64,000 bases of DNA from Blastocladiella emersonii ATCC 22665 (GCA_025594325.1 JANHCV010000009.1:1426001-1490000), one strand, 5' to 3'; positions 35,377 to 48,344 are shown, counted from the first letter of the stretch. The notes: generated from the letters alone by a model not told the origin. Numbers and translations: made by a program.

Positions 35377-36640
35377 ATGGAAGCTCATGAACTCCGTGCA
35401 TTGCGCTTTGCGTACCTTCCCGCTGAACTTGTCGCGACCGTTCTGCAGCTTGCGATCCCGCGGCCTGTTGTCCCTCTCTCTCGACCAGCGGCTGGCTTTG
35501 CGGCGGTCTTGGCGAACCTGGCGAACCCGTCAAACCGTCAAACCATCAAACCAGTGAGTGAGTGAGTGAGTGGGTCGGTCCAATACCACGCGCTTCGCTT
35601 CCCGGTTTGCGCCACCGTTGGCCGACTGGCTCAAGGACTTGCAACCAGCTTCACCGAAACGGGCGGAGTACTTCTCAAGCATGCGCCGGCCTGCTGCAAT
35701 CGCCATGGAACCTCGCCGATTACCGCCCTTTTCCCACCCACACTTTCTTGCGCACGACTTGGTGGGTCGTATGCGCTGCGCCCTTGCGTGTTGGAATCTT
35801 GCCTCAAGGAGCGGCTTGCCCCGCCCGCTTGGCAAGCGAGAGCTTCCAAGCGCGATGGCAAATGGCCGTCCAAGCCCAACGACACCTTTGAAGAAACCTC
35901 CGCTCAAACCGCAGGGCGCAAATGACCGCTTGACGCCAAGTCCGCGCGACCTTTGCCGCCAGAACTCGCGATCGCGATGTACGCCGAGCCGACTCTTCTA
36001 TACCACAAATGGTATTGTCCTGCCCGCCATCTTGCTTTTATTACGCGATGCGCAGTTCTTTGCGCTGCGCCGGATCGCTCGCATGGTTGCCGCGGCAGCG
36101 TTGTGTGTGTTGCTCTGCCCATCACGCTGCTGAAGTGGACGACGCGTTCGGCAGGAGCACGTTTGCCCACTGGCCTGCCTACACTTGTCGAGATACTAGA
36201 TCGGCGTGGCTCCGTTCCGTCTCTCGCTGCCCGACAAGGCTTGCGGTGTGGTCGGGTCGGTACTCTTGCGTAGTTTGCTGGCGCGACCCGCGGAATTTGC
36301 GTAGACCGAAACACGGGCCCGTCCGTCGCTGCTCTTCTTGCCAACCGAAAAGTGCAGCACTGACTGAATGCACCCTCCCCACTCCTGCGGCGGTTCAACA
36401 CTTATGATGGTGATGGGTTATTTCTATTTTCTTTCGGCCGCTTGAGCCCCCATCAAGCTCGTGTGGCAATCATTGCTGGTGTCGGCGGCAGCACTTGATG
36501 GGGATTCCAGCAATACGTTTGGTTTGCCACAGCGCACGATTTATTCGCTCTTTCGTCCGCGAGGTTACCTACCTCACTCGTAAGCCTTGGAATCCGACTC
36601 GGCGGCATCCATTGGAAATTGCGCTCGCTCGCCTTGGGTT
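35377..36640 (+). pseudogene. Family A protein, decayed copy 4
   Basis: The ATG at 35377 opens the full family A start (MEAHELRALRFAYLPAELVA, LQLAIPRPVVPL), nearly identical to the copy at 41281 (first 15 nt identical). The conserved TTQW motif is already lost and an in-frame stop follows. Faint later blocks occur in changing frames up to about 36640, for example FVREVTYL near 36552, matching VREVT in other copies. A GT-rich simple repeat and a poly-A run (36774-36790) follow. Confidence 0.6.
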
Positions 36641-36964
36641 ATTTCTGGGTGGTCACTGAGCTGGTTGGTGGTTGGTGGTTGGTGGTTGGTCCTGGTCCGC
36701 TGTGCGCAGGTGATCCACATCCGTCCGTTCTTGCCCGCGGGTCCTCAACGCCATCCTGCCCTTGAGATGAAACGAAGAAAAAAAAAAAAAACGCAATGCA
36801 CCTATATTCTAGTCTAGATCTTGCCAGCGCGCGCGAGGCCCAGCGTCGGAGTCAGAGAGTCAGAGAGTCAGAGCTTCTGACCAGGCTTCTGACGCGTCGC
36901 AACGCGTCCGCACTCCCGCTCCCCACACCACGACTTTGCATGTATATAGACGAAGGACTGCACC

Positions 36965-38023
36965 ATGGAGCACTCTAATGACTTGATGCAACGGGCATAT
37001 CTGCCACCAGAGATCCTTGAGCCGGTTTTTGCCCTCACCCTTCTTCCGCGCCGTTGGTTTGGGGCGGCCTCGCGCGCCAGCTACAGCGCCGTCACTTCCA
37101 AACTCGGCCGCTCCACTTGGGCGCGGCTGGCCATGGACAGTATCTACAGCGTCACCTTTGAGCAGTATTCCAACTGCTGCTTTGAAACGGACGGGACTGT
37201 GGTTGACCGCCAACCCGGTGCCGCGCTCAACTTGCAGTACCCACGCGCGGCGCAGCTGCAGGTCCCCTTCACGTGGTACCTCAAGTCGCTCATCCCGGGC
37301 AAGCTGCGGGATGGTTCCGGCGGCCTTTGCGGCGGCGACGACCCTGCACTGGTCCGCGCGCGCACATCGCACCCGTTTTTGGCCGCGGTCCTTGACACCC
37401 TCTATCGGCCGCAAGACTCGCCGGGACTGCAAAGACTTGGCGCGCGCCAGGCTCGCGCGGCTGAGCAAAGCCAGGTAAACGGCGCCAACGACTTCACGGC
37501 CACCGCGCTCCAACTTCGCTCTGCCTTTTCACACGCGCCCGAGCTCCTGATGCTGCCCTGCTTCTTCCTCATGGTCAACGACCCGGAGAACATGGACAAA
37601 TGCCTCGCTCGGCTCAAGGCCCTCCTACCCGGCCTCGCCCGCATCCGCGCGCCCATTGAGGCGTGGCTGCCCTTATGGATCGCCGAGGACACAGCGACCC
37701 GCTTGCGACTTGACACCGCTCTCTTGCACGCACGCCGCGCCAACCACTGCGTAACGTTCCTCGAGTCGCTAACGCTGGCCTCACTGGTCTACTGGAAGCC
37801 CAGCCCCCTTTACACAAGCCTCGCCCACAACATGACCAAGTCGCGGCAGTTTGTAGCCTTTGCGTCCGACCCTTACGTGTGCGCGGCGTACCATGCTGTC
37901 AGCTGGCACAGACTCTTGGGCGGCCTGCGTGTCACGGCGCAGCGTGACAGTGTGGCGGACCGTGGCGCGAGTGGCGCCGCCAGTTTCCTGTCTCGGACGC
38001 GTGTGTTGGTGTTTGGTATTTAA
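36965..38023 (+). CDS. Family B protein, probably C-terminally truncated copy
   Basis: The ATG at 36965 opens a single 352-residue frame. The start contains an F-box-like helix (YLPPEILEPVFALTLLPRRW) aligning with the N-terminus of the intact family B protein at 13.4 kb. The middle aligns with the region around LRLDTALLHARRANH. After about residue 320 similarity stops, and the usual second exon (CGEC block and terminal LGR) is not found downstream. The last 30 residues are probably read-through of a broken end. It may be a truncated pseudogene with an intact remaining frame. Confidence 0.55.
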   Translation: MEHSNDLMQRAYLPPEILEPVFALTLLPRRWFGAASRASYSAVTSKLGRSTWARLAMDSIYSVTFEQYSNCCFETDGTVVDRQPGAALNLQYPRAAQLQVPFTWYLKSLIPGKLRDGSGGLCGGDDPALVRARTSHPFLAAVLDTLYRPQDSPGLQRLGARQARAAEQSQVNGANDFTATALQLRSAFSHAPELLMLPCFFLMVNDPENMDKCLARLKALLPGLARIRAPIEAWLPLWIAEDTATRLRLDTALLHARRANHCVTFLESLTLASLVYWKPSPLYTSLAHNMTKSRQFVAFASDPYVCAAYHAVSWHRLLGGLRVTAQRDSVADRGASGAASFLSRTRVLVFGI

Positions 38024-41000
38024 CCTGGAGGAGCGGTCCGCCCGGTCCTCGCTCCTTGCAGAACAAGATCAATTATTACATCACCGTAATACTCGCCCGT
38101 CCAACCACCCCTGGGACCTGACCCTCACACTGCGCAACATGTTTGAGTCCAGCCTCAGTTCCAACCATGGACCACGGCTTTGATTGCTTGCGCGGCAGAT
38201 TACCATGTTTTTCCGCAGCCACGTTGCTCATGGCCGTGGTGGCGTTGGCCACGGACGCGTGCCCGCCACACGCCTTGTACCTGCGCCGCTGCTCTCATCA
38301 CTGGCACCACAGACTAAAGCTACAGCTGAGACCCAAGTGTGTGCGCAGCACACACACCTAGTTTTTATTAGACTCAGCTGAAACCAATGCGGGGATTCGG
38401 AGACTTGGAAAAAGAATCGAAACGCGTGCATTGGGGTCGGAGGTCAAGACTGAAAACGGATCTGTGCTTTGGGTCACGCACGTGAAGGTTGATGTGCTTG
38501 GTAGCTTCAAATTGCTCAAACAAAAACTCAGCTTCGCTAAATCTACAGCTGAGAATAATGCATGGAGTTGGATGGCCAGAGCTCGAGTTTCAGTCAGGGC
38601 ACAAGAGATGGAGGTCAGAGCGGTCAATAGGTGACACGTCTCCCAGTGTTGCGCCACCTGGCTGCGCCACCCGCTGTGCCACTGCTATCCGGTCCGAAAC
38701 TTGGTTCAACCAGGTCTCGCTGGCCGGAAAGTTGAAAGCGCCAATCCGACCAACCAAGCCGGAGCTTTACTGAGCTTTACTGCGCAGAGTTGGAGCTGAA
38801 AGAACTGAAAAGGCGAAAGTTGGAGGACGGATATTGGAGGCTGTAAAGGCGGTGAGCGCGAGTACCAGTGGTCAAAGCGGGACGAGAGTAGTATCAGAAT
38901 CTTCGTTAGAAACAATCGTTCCCATTGCCGGAAGTCAAAGAGTTGGCCAAGCTGTTGGATCACCAAACTGTGACAGAAACGGAAGCGACAGTTGGCGCCC
39001 AAGGAAAACTGACAGTCATGAGCGTTCAAACTAATCTTGAAATTGGTCCCAAGTGGTGGGTCGCGCTTGACATGGCATTCCCTTGCCCTGCAACAAACAA
39101 CAAAAAGGTATTGTTTTGGAGAAACAACAGCAACCTCACCGCCCTTCAGCGGCCGCAAAACCGCAACGGCTTGGAACGCGAGGGTACAGTGCATCCGCTC
39201 TTGATGAGACAACGTAGTGCTGCGCTCAGCTTTTGGAGCACCTCAACGAATCAAGCGATTCTCTCCCAATCAAGGCCAAGAATTTTTGAGGAACCGAGCC
39301 AGATACGGAGCAGAGATGGAGAGAAGTGTTGTGAGTACTTCTAAACGACGGACGGCGGGGCGAGATGAGGTGTGAGCAAATCGAAGTGCATCGGAGGTGA
39401 CCGCAAAGAGCGACCCACACTTGCGCACGCACAACGCCCGCTTCTCCAGATCGCAACCACACACACATCACATCGGGGAACGCGTCTGAGGCTCACAGGC
39501 AGGGGATGATGCAACGCGCCGCGCGGCGTCTGCTTACACAGTGTGCGCACTTGCCTAACGCGCAAGGCGGTGGTGCACCAATACGCGGGACGCCTGGCGG
39601 CGGGGAGGTTGCTGGAACGCGCGGCGCAGGGTCTGCTAACACAGTGTGCGCACTGGGCAGACGCGCAAGGCGGTGGTGCACTGATACGCGGGATACACAA
39701 CGGCACGATCTGCTGCCGTGAGCGCAAGGTGGCGCACATGTTGATGTGAGGGAGAACGGAGGTGGGCGGCTGGGCTAACCGCGCCAGCGGCCCCGTGTCA
39801 ACCACTGCAGGCACTGGGACCCGCCACCGGGGCAGGCTGCGATTCCCGCCCTGGTGCTCGGCCGCTTGCACGGTCCGCGGCCCGCGCCAGCACAGCGGGC
39901 GCAAGTGAGGTGACTGCATGGCAGCAGGAAAGTGGGGAAGCGAATTGGAGGAAGCGGAGGCCGTACGTACATCAAGCTTCAAGGGCGAGCAGGGCTCATA
40001 ACCAGTTGAAGCGTACAGGTGCAGGGTGCGAGAGGAAGGTTGAGCACAATGCACAGAAGGCTGAGGAGATGATGGAGATGGTGATGGGCACAGCGAAGGA
40101 GGTAGACACAGAAAGGGGGGAAGGGTGTATAACGACGGCTAATAGTAGCAGCGATCCAGAACAAAACAAGAGGGAGCGGAGACGCCCGCTCGAGGTGAGC
40201 GTGCGACCCCACGGCGAGGCAGTCCGCCAGCGGTGATTGGAGTGACACTGGCGGCACGTGCCACTTGCGTGATTGCCCAACGCGTCTCTCGCAGTTGGGC
40301 CAGCGTGCGCGTGTGTGCTTGAACTGTGCACGACACCTGTCACACAACGGATGCCACAAAACAGGTGCGTCACTTTGATCTTCATCCAGCACCAGGACCT
40401 GCTGCAACTGCAACGTCTTGCAGCGCGTGGTCAAATACTTTGGTTCACATTGATCAGATGTCTTTTTCGGCCAGCACCCAGACCAGCTTGACGACTAGAG
40501 CGACCAATTGCCCATCACAGCGCATAACTTGGTGCACGACGTGTGGAATACAATGGCCCCCGCAAACAACGCTTGTTGCCTTGGACTCTTGTCATTGAAA
40601 GCAGCGGTCTTGACAGAGACTCCTACAGCTGAGAGTCAACCCCATCGCCCCAGACTACTGTCTTGCGTGCGAGTCCCCAAATCTCCTCTACAAGCTGCTT
40701 AGCTTGGTGTCACATGCGCGTTTGGCATGGTGTGCAGTTTGAGGGCGTTGGTTGAGCTCACGCACGCCGCGCTGGTGCTAATGGTCTTGCAGCTTGGTGG
40801 TAGCCCTCAAGACCCCACACGGCAGTGCCCTAGTCTGGTGCGCGTCGCGTGCATGGTTCTGTCATCAACTTGTATTGGGGTTGCATCTGAAGAAAATATG
40901 GAGTGGTGGTGGAAAGGAATGGTTTCAGCTCATGGAGAGGTACACCACGGGACCTGGTTCGACTCTCGGCCAGGGTACGTTCATCTGATACAGGCCGTAC

Positions 41001-41280
41001 AGTGTCTGAGATGTCGTACCGAGCAAGAGATATCCCGAGCACGTGAGCGTGCCAACCGGCATTTCCGCTGATTTTTTTTGCAAGCAAATTTAGTCTCGAA
41101 AATATCATCAAGTGGTTTGTTTGAAGTTGTCGCCACTCGACACGCTGAGGACGCGTTGCGCCACAGACGAGAGTGACAGGCCGCTCGCGTGACCGCGCTC
41201 ACAAAACGGGTGGCGCTTTTCGAACGCGCAATCGCCCACTCTTCTCCCCCGCCTCACCTTAAACCACATGCAACTTCGCC
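38024..41280. other. Intergenic, no confident gene
   Basis: Less GC-rich than its surroundings. A plus-strand frame at 38925-39344 and a minus-strand frame at 39979-40434 (with a CDRC and paired-cysteine stretch) are the longest, but neither has family motifs or a supported start. It may hold old transposon or gene debris. Confidence 0.4.
39511..39700. repeat. Imperfect direct repeat, about 75 bp, two copies
   Basis: Copies at about 39518-39592 and 39623-39695 both contain ACACAGTGTGCGCACT, then ACGCGCAAGGCGGTGGTGCA and ATACGCGGGA, with small differences. It is non-coding as far as can be seen. Confidence 0.6.
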
Positions 41281-43876
41281 ATGGAAGCTCATGAACTACG
41301 TGCAACGCGCTTCATGGACCTGCCCGCTGAACTTGTCACCACGGTCTTAAACCTTGCGCTCCCGCGGCCGGCCATCCCGCTGGCGACTCGAGGTTTCTCG
41401 GCAGTTGCTTCCAGAAAGACAACCCAGTGGATCTGGCGGTGCACATTTATGTTCGAATCGAGCCTTTTTGGGTGTACGGCGTCGCAGCGGTATGGCCAGG
41501 GAGCTGCAGTTTGAGTACTACCTTGAATACCTCGGCTTTTGCAAGTGGGCTGCTTCCCGTGCCAGGACGCATGACAAATTTCTTTGGATGCCTGGTCTTG
41601 ATGCCTTCGATATCCCAACGCTCAGTCGACTCCTTGCCCGATTTACCCAAGACTTACGCGACCTCCCCGACTGCCCGTCGAAAGATCCACTGAGCATGTT
41701 CAGCGATCCACATGCTCATTTTCGCCACAACATCCACTGCCCACCGTGTTCGCGCATTTTTTTTTGCTGCGCTTGTCGCACTGTTGTTTGCAGCGCAAGG
41801 CCGTCTTGGGCACCTCGGCGCTGTTCTAGATTCGCTTGTTCCGTTCCGCTTCGCTTGCCACCGCATGACTCTTGTGCAGTGGAGCATCCCTGGGCTCGAC
41901 TGGCGATGCAAAACCAGTCTGGCAGTCCGCGGTCACTTCCGCGATGTGGAGCATTTCTTACGCCTTGCCTTTAACCCTGTCCCCCCTCACAATTGGCCGA
42001 CCTTCATCGAATACCTTGCGCTCTATGAGTTGATGTGGTGGCGACCCGAGGTACTTGCCCTTCTCGATTTGCCGGAATACGGACTGGACAAGCCCCGCTT
42101 CCTTCAAACAGTTTACGAATGCGACCATCTCGGAGTTGCTTTGGCGGCGTACTACCCCTCGCTCACACCGAAACGCGTGGTCGACACCCTACATTGGTTT
42201 GTTGGCGACAGTGGCGAGCTGGTCGACCGCGACCGCTGTCCCTCCGTGGCGGCATTCTTTGCCCACGAGTTTACCACCGAGTGTATTCTCGAAGTCGTCC
42301 GCCGGCTTGACACGTACGAAGGGTTCTTGCATCTTGAGCAGGAGGATCAGGATTTATTGATCACGGCGGCGCTGAGCGAAGCCCGCTTTGAAACGGCCAT
42401 CATACCAGGTGACTCCAATCAACACGAGGACATTATTGTGCGCATTGCGAGGCTCGGCGTTGCTGACGAGGCTCGTATGACCAAGGTGCTCCTTGCTCTC
42501 ATTGAACTGAAGTCAGACAACTTGTATGATTTTGCTAGCTACGCGTTCGAGCGTCGTGGCAGCAAAGTCTTCACCGACGGTACATTTTCCGCATAGCATG
42601 CGACATTGTTCGAGATTATACTGACGCCCACTTCCGTGAGCTAGCCATGCTGCTCGCGCTTGGGGTGGACGAACACGGACGTCTCACAAGTGTTGGTCTC
42701 GACACGGGCGCTGAGCCTGTCAGTATTGAAGGGCCGGACTTGAATCTTGACGGCGAGTCTATCGCACACACCGCGTTCGTCTCATACGCGGCAAGGCGCA
42801 ACCTTCGCGATACAGTTCGCAACATCACCGCGATTCTTGAACTCGGAATGCGTCAGTCACTCGACGAGCAGCACTTGCTCAGTTACTCAACTCTCACGGT
42901 CCTTGCCCAACGTGGGCTCCTCAACGACGTGAGCGCCTTCCTCGGAAAACATCGCGGCTTGGTCAACGCGCTCAAAACTTACCAGCTTGCGATGGTCAAC
43001 TCTTTCGAAAGCTCTCAAAATCGCTTTGAGCCCCGCCTCGCTGTCCCTTACGGCCGGCTCCTATTGGCGCTTCTCTGCGATCAGGCCACTGCCCTGACGA
43101 CGCTCACGTTCCTCAACGAGGTGGATGACCGACGCCTACTTCCGTGCGCTCACTGGCAGTTCCACCAGCTTCTCCTGCCCGAAATCCGGCGCGGCGCGGG
43201 TGCGATGCCCCGCTGGGGCATGAGCGCAGCGGGGTACGTAGACACGCTACCCCTCATTTGCTCGACGCGCAAGGGCTTGGACAACGCGACTTTACTTGAG
43301 CCGTCAGTCGCTCCACCAGCACGCCCATCAAACACGTCCGCTTCATCTCTTCCTAATGATCTCCCAGAGTCATCATGGGCACCGTGGCAGTATGCGCTTC
43401 ATTGCATGCTCACCAAGGTCCCCAACTTTACGCTCACCGCCGACACGATCCCCGAGCCCGTCCGTCGCATGTTGTTCTCTCGCGAGGCACTCTTTCGCGC
43501 TGACTTTTTGCGCCGCGGCGAGTCGGCCAGCGGTGTTCCCGGTCCCGGCACCGAGACGGCGTGGATCATCGAGCAGCTGTACCGCGCGGCGCCCGCGGTC
43601 CTGATCAACGACCTCGTTCGTGTCGGCGTTACGAGTCCGTCCTGTGTTTGGCGGATGCTTCCGCGCGGCGCACTCGATGGCGTGCGTTCGGCCAAGTGGC
43701 TTCTCGCTGCTGCAATCGTGGCACTTGACCGGTTCCGTGGAAAGTATGCGGCACTCCGCGAGGCCCTGGCGGATCTGTTAGCGGCGGCAGATGCGACCGC
43801 CAAGTCGGCCGAGTTCCGCGGCATATTCAAGATCGAGTGCGAGCGGCGCGCACTTGATCATTCGCGGCTCGTGTAG
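41281..43876 (+). pseudogene. Family A F-box-like protein, copy 5, most complete
   Basis: The ATG at 41281 opens the canonical start (MEAHELRATRFMDLPAELVT, then TTQWIWRC). The frame changes near 41495 and again at a run of T at about 41757-41766. From there it is open to the family intron (42580-42644, GTACAT to CTAG, 65 nt, phase 1). Exon 2 (42645-43876) is intact, with ILELGMRQSLDEQHLL, MPRWGMSAAGYVDTLP, RMLFSREALFRADFLR and CERRALDHSRLV. It would give a protein of about 840 residues. It is helical throughout with no catalytic motif. The homopolymer break could be a sequencing error, so this copy could be functional or only recently inactivated. Confidence 0.65.
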
Positions 43877-44365
43877 CTCGAATCACTCTCTCCTCCGGTT
43901 GTGTCGTTCCTGACAATATAATCAGCATCTCTCTCCCAAGTTTCTTGCCTTTCCTGCTCAGACACTCTGACTCGCAAACCTTCCGGCGATGACCATCATG
44001 TTCCGATACTCCTGTTCCTATTCGCTTGCTTCGGACCCCCTGCTCCGCTGCTTCAGCACCAATTCTCCAACTTCCATGTCCTTACTGCCCTGCTCCTACC
44101 ACCTTGCTCTCGAACGAGCGTGGACGCGTCGCGCCACTCAGCCACTGTGGCGGAACTTGAAACACGTCGGGGGTCCTGATCACTGACCTGATCCGGACTG
44201 AGGGCCCTGAATCAGGCGGATCGGGACGCCGAACACCGGTCCTCGGTGAAGTGGGACATCCCGCCAGCACCACCAATCAGGCCGTCGCTCACCAGCGTCT
44301 CCGCCGCCGCAGTTCCTGCCTCACTTTTTGCGAGCCGCGTGACTAGTCGTCGCCGTCACGGTGCG

Positions 44366-44913
44366 ATGGCCGGGCCATCGCACCGCCTGCGCCACGTCTA
44401 CTCACGTCCCCACCGTCCTCCCCAGGCGCGACTCTACGCAACAATCGACCAAACGCCGTTCGGCCTGCACTCGCCGGACGGCCGGCGGCTGCACTACCCA
44501 GAGTCGCTGGCCGAGATCGACGAGGCCGCAATGGTGAAGGAGGGCAAGAAGTCGGTGGCCGAGATGGCCGCGCGCGGCTACCACCGCGTTGCGCGGCGGT
44601 TCTGGCGGTACGGGCTGTCCGGCGGCCCGTGGCAAGAAGGGCGTGACGGGTCCGGCACCGGGTGACCGCGTTCCAGGCGGCGGTCCTTGCCCGCGACGAC
44701 CTGTACGTGCGCGCGGAGGCGGGGGAGATCGTGCTGGCCGACCCGCAGGAGCTGGCAAGGAAGAAGCACCCAGATGTGATCGAGGAGCGGCTGTATCGCC
44801 CGTCGTACAAGGACGTGCTCGCGCGCGGGTCGATCAAGCTCAATAATGCGTACCGCGACTTTGACACGATCGCGGCTGAGCTGCGCGCGTACCTTGCGCG
44901 AGGTGTGCCTTAA
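44366..44913 (+). CDS. Small unrecognised protein in two overlapping frames
   Basis: The ATG at 44366 starts a basic N-terminus (PSHRLRHVYSRPHRPPQARL) like a mitochondrial targeting peptide. It is followed by LHSPDGRRLHYPESLAEIDE, running to a stop at 44665. A second frame, open from about 44652 to 44913, has a plausible continuation (DPQELARKKHPDVIEERLYR, SIKLNNAYRDFDTIAAELRA). No GT-AG pair with fitting phase joins them, so an indel near 44640 or an unseen intron is likely. It is possibly a small mitochondrial protein, but I cannot name it. Confidence 0.4.
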
Positions 44914-45060
44914 CCCGCTGGCGACGGCGTCGGTTCTGACGGGCCTGTTGGCGAGCGAGTAGTCCGTGTTGTATCATTCAACCTTACCGCCTCCCTCTCA
45001 AACCGACGCGCCGCGCCACACCACGACCTACAAACAACTACAATACATCTACTCGTTCAC

Positions 45061-46750
45061 TCACTCATGCAACACCGCGACCATCGCCTCGGCATACTCC
45101 GCCCCCGCCACCATCTTCCCCGCGACCCGCCGAATCTCCTTGACCACCTCCCTCGCCCCCTCCCTGTCCCCGACCTTGACCCCGTGCTCCCTCGCCGCGA
45201 CGACCGCGCGCGCGACCCACGTCGCGTCGCGCACCCTGTCGAGCTTCCCGTCCGGCACCGCGCGCCAGAACGCGAGCGGGTACGTCGTCCCGTCGTCGTC
45301 GTCACCCGCGAGCACGTCGAGCAGCCCCGCGAGGTCCGCGTCCGCGAGCTGCCGCACCGTCTCGCGCAGCGGGTGCTTGACGGCCTGGCACGCCGCGCGG
45401 CACGGGGCGGATTCGGACGGCGTGTGCGACTGCGAGAGCCGCGCGGCGGACGTGGGGCGGGCGTTGGCGAGGTCGGGCACCGACTTGAGCAGCCCGAGCA
45501 GGTCCGCGACGACGGGCAGCGGGATCTCGCGCGTGGCGCGGGGGAACGCGGCGAGGAGCCGCGCGACGGCCGTCTGCCACGCTTGCTGCGCCGAGAGCGG
45601 ACACTCGCCGCACGCGTTGCGGTGTGCGGACAATTTGACGGCGTGGCGTCCAACGCGCCCGTGGATCTGCGCGCTCAGCATGACACCAAGAAACAGCGGC
45701 GCGGTGTCCGTGTCGCGCATGAGGGCGACGGCGCGGTCGCGTTCCGCCAAATCCAAAAGGGCGGCGGCGGGGACCCACGCGAGCGCGGTGCAGGACGCGG
45801 CGGCGTACTGCGCGACGCACGCGTTGGCGAGGAGGAGCATGTCCCACAGCGACGCGGGCGCGTGGGCGCTCGAGAAGACGTGTTTCAGGTCCCGCGCGGC
45901 CTCGGTCTGCTGTACGCGCGACGGGCCGTGGAGCGCGGCGACGCGGTCGGAGAGCGTCGAGGCGAGGTCCGAGGCGAGGGCGAGCATCGGAGCGTCGTCG
46001 GCGAGGTGCGTGCGGGCGAAGGCGAGCAGGAGGTGTGGGCGGGTTTCCGGGTTGAACCATGAGATGCACTTGGAAAAGGCTAGAAGCGCGCACGGGAATC
46101 AGTACGGGTCGGTGAGATTCAAAAATGTAACGTACTGGCGACGACGACGCGCTGCAGCCAGTCATCCAGCCGCTCAGCCACAAACTCGGTCGAGCACGGC
46201 GTCCAGTTCGCCGCTTCCCCGCGCAGCGCCGCGCACAGGACCGCGGACCACCCGGCGTCGTTGAGCAGGCCGTGGTAGTCGAGCACCTCGACCGTGTCCT
46301 GGGCGCACGGCACTGTGTTCTTCCGGATGCGGTCCGCGAGCTCGTCGCGGTCTTTGGGGAGGACCGACTCGAGGACGTGCGGCGGCGCCGTGGCCAGGAC
46401 ATGCTCAAGCACCGCAACAGGCCGGACGGCCGCGAGGTACAGCGCGAGATGCGGCTCGCCGGACCGGCACTGCGGCCTAGTCCACGCGTGGGCGAACAGC
46501 CAGTCAAACATGGCGGTCGCGTCGTCGGCGACTGCGGGCGGCATGTCGGTCGGGATCAGCGACAGGAGCTTGTCGTCGTTCCACATTGGGCGGACGAGGT
46601 CCACGACCAGGTCGGGGTCGGGCGAAAACTCGGGCGCGAGGAGCACGCCGAGCGAGCGGCCGCTCCACTGGTACACGCTCAGGACCGCGAGAAAGTCGGC
46701 GAGCCGCAGGTCCCGCGCGTGCGCGAGGAACGGCCGCGAGTACACGTTCC
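45061..46750 (-). pseudogene. Family B protein lacking its 5' part (left flank of virus)
   Basis: The minus-strand frame begins abruptly at about 46750 next to the viral element, then matches family B (VYSRPFLAHARDLRLADFLA, AMFDWLFAHAW). The intron is 46080-46135 (GTACGT to CTAG, 56 nt, phase 1). The second exon is open to the stop at 45061, with SLWDMLLLANACVAQYAA, the CGECPLSAQQAW block and a helical end. About the first 200 residues, including the F-box-like start, are missing. An ATG at 46760 is fortuitous and lies in virus-side DNA. Otherwise this copy shows no stops, so truncation is its only clear lesion. Confidence 0.75.
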
Positions 46751-46751
46751 C

Positions 46752-48339
46752 CAATGCCAAAGAGCTCCTTGACGTCTGGGTGCCTTACATCCTTGCCTTT
46801 GACTACAAGGTGACGCCCGAGAGCTATGCCAACGACTTTGGCTGCAAACGAGGCGACTCGCTGTTCTACCTCAGGCACCAGGACGGCGTCACTGGGTACG
46901 AGGTCAAGGACCTCCAGGAGCACGTCCAAGATACGCTTAAAGCGTGGGAAGAGCACCAGGCAACAGGCAAGGTCACTTGAGTCCCAGTCGCTCCACCAGC
47001 GGCAAGCCCCAGACCAGAGGCCCCCAAGTCGGCCACGGACAGCGACAGGGGCAGCAGCGAAGAAGAACGCGACGAGCTGGCAGAAGAGATCTCACAAGCC
47101 CTGGACGTCATTGACGAGGACGCTGTACCAGACCACTTGCTCCCCGTGCCCGTCCGGCCAGTCATGCCCGAGCAGTACCCGGTCGAGGCCGGCGACTATG
47201 TTGGTCAAGACATTGACAAGTACGGCGCCATGATCCCCGGCCAGTACCTGATCCAGAATGACAATGACGGCGGCAACGACCCGCCCCCAAGGCTTGACAA
47301 CGGCACCCGCGACCTCGTGGTCATGCCACCAAGCTACGGCCCGGACGTGGCACAGCGGCAAGGTGTGTACAACGAGGGTCACGTCCACCCAGCCATGGAC
47401 GAGGCACGCATGATCGAGGGCTCCAAGGACTTGCAGGTCTACAACCCCGAGCGGGCGCTGACAACCACGGACAACATGGAGGTCAACGTTGTCCAGAACT
47501 TTCAACAGTTTAACCAGTTCGTGTACAACAGCTACACGCAGCAGAACACGCAGAACGTCGACATGCGGCAGTTCATCACCCAGTACGAGAACAACTACTA
47601 CAAGCAGAACGTGGACATGCAACAGCAGATCCTGGTCCAGTACAACAATGACCCAAACGTCATGGCCGCGCTCGAGCTCATTGCCTCGCAGTTTGCTGGG
47701 TCCCAGGTCATGCAGTTCCAGGCGTACCAGGCGCTCATCGAGCAGTCGGCGGCCGCTCAGGGACTGGCCATGGACGCATTTGCCAACCTCGCGTCTGGGA
47801 TCGTGGACACGCTCCGAGCCAAACGCAACGACTTTGTCCGCCAGATTGACGCTGGCAACCGCGCGCTTGTGTCTGAGATTGCCACGGGCATGTCCTCTGC
47901 GCTCAGCAACCAGCAGGTGCTCATGAACCAGCTTGCAAGCGGCGTCCAGGGCGCGATCCAAGGGCAGACCCAGAGCAACAAGGCCATGACCAAGACGCTC
48001 CAAGACCTTGGGTCCAAGCTGGACACGATCCCTGCACCCCAAGTCATTGTCCAGCCTGCCGACACAAGCGGCCTCGAGGCCATGATCAGGGAGCTGGCCG
48101 CGCAAAACAATTCTGGTGGTAGTTCTAAGAAGACCGACATGCTCCTCGAACAGATCCTCAAGCAACTGGGCTACAAGAAGCCGACCAACGCGAAGCTGTT
48201 CACAGACAAGCGGGCAGCGGGTAGCGGGCTGACAGCGCCCAAGATCCAGCGTCACCAGAAGATCCCTGAGCGGCCCGTCAAGCAGGTCTGTGAGACCCCA
48301 AGGCGCAGCGGCATTGTGCTTGACCTCGGCTGGGACTGA
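46752..48339 (+). pseudogene. Viral long Q-rich protein, left-truncated, in-frame TGA
   Basis: One continuous frame runs from the left border to TGA at 48337, interrupted once by TGA at 46978. The first part (LFYLRHQDGVTGYEVKDLQE) is unrecognised. After the stop come an acidic hinge (SSEEERDELAEEISQALDV) and a long glutamine/asparagine-rich helical region (NFQQFNQFVYNSY, QYENNYYKQN, then SALSNQQVLMNQLASGV) suggestive of a coiled-coil or fibrous virion protein. A shorter protein could start at the ATG at 47164. It is the first gene of the cluster. The product could be a tail, fibre or scaffold component by analogy of position and composition only. Confidence 0.6.
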
Positions 48340-48344
48340 CACCC

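Noticed and set aside
40925-40985. tRNA-like GGTTCGACTC T-loop
   Set aside because: The flanking bases do not form T-arm, anticodon or acceptor stems of a tRNA.
43877-44365. Additional gene between family A copy 5 and the small protein at 44366
   Set aside because: Only very short frames, with no motif and no splice pattern.
46294-46750. Plus-strand open frame extending the first viral gene leftward
   Set aside because: Left of about 46750 that frame is the antisense of the family B gene, which has clear homology on the minus strand. The viral frame is simply fused to it at the border.
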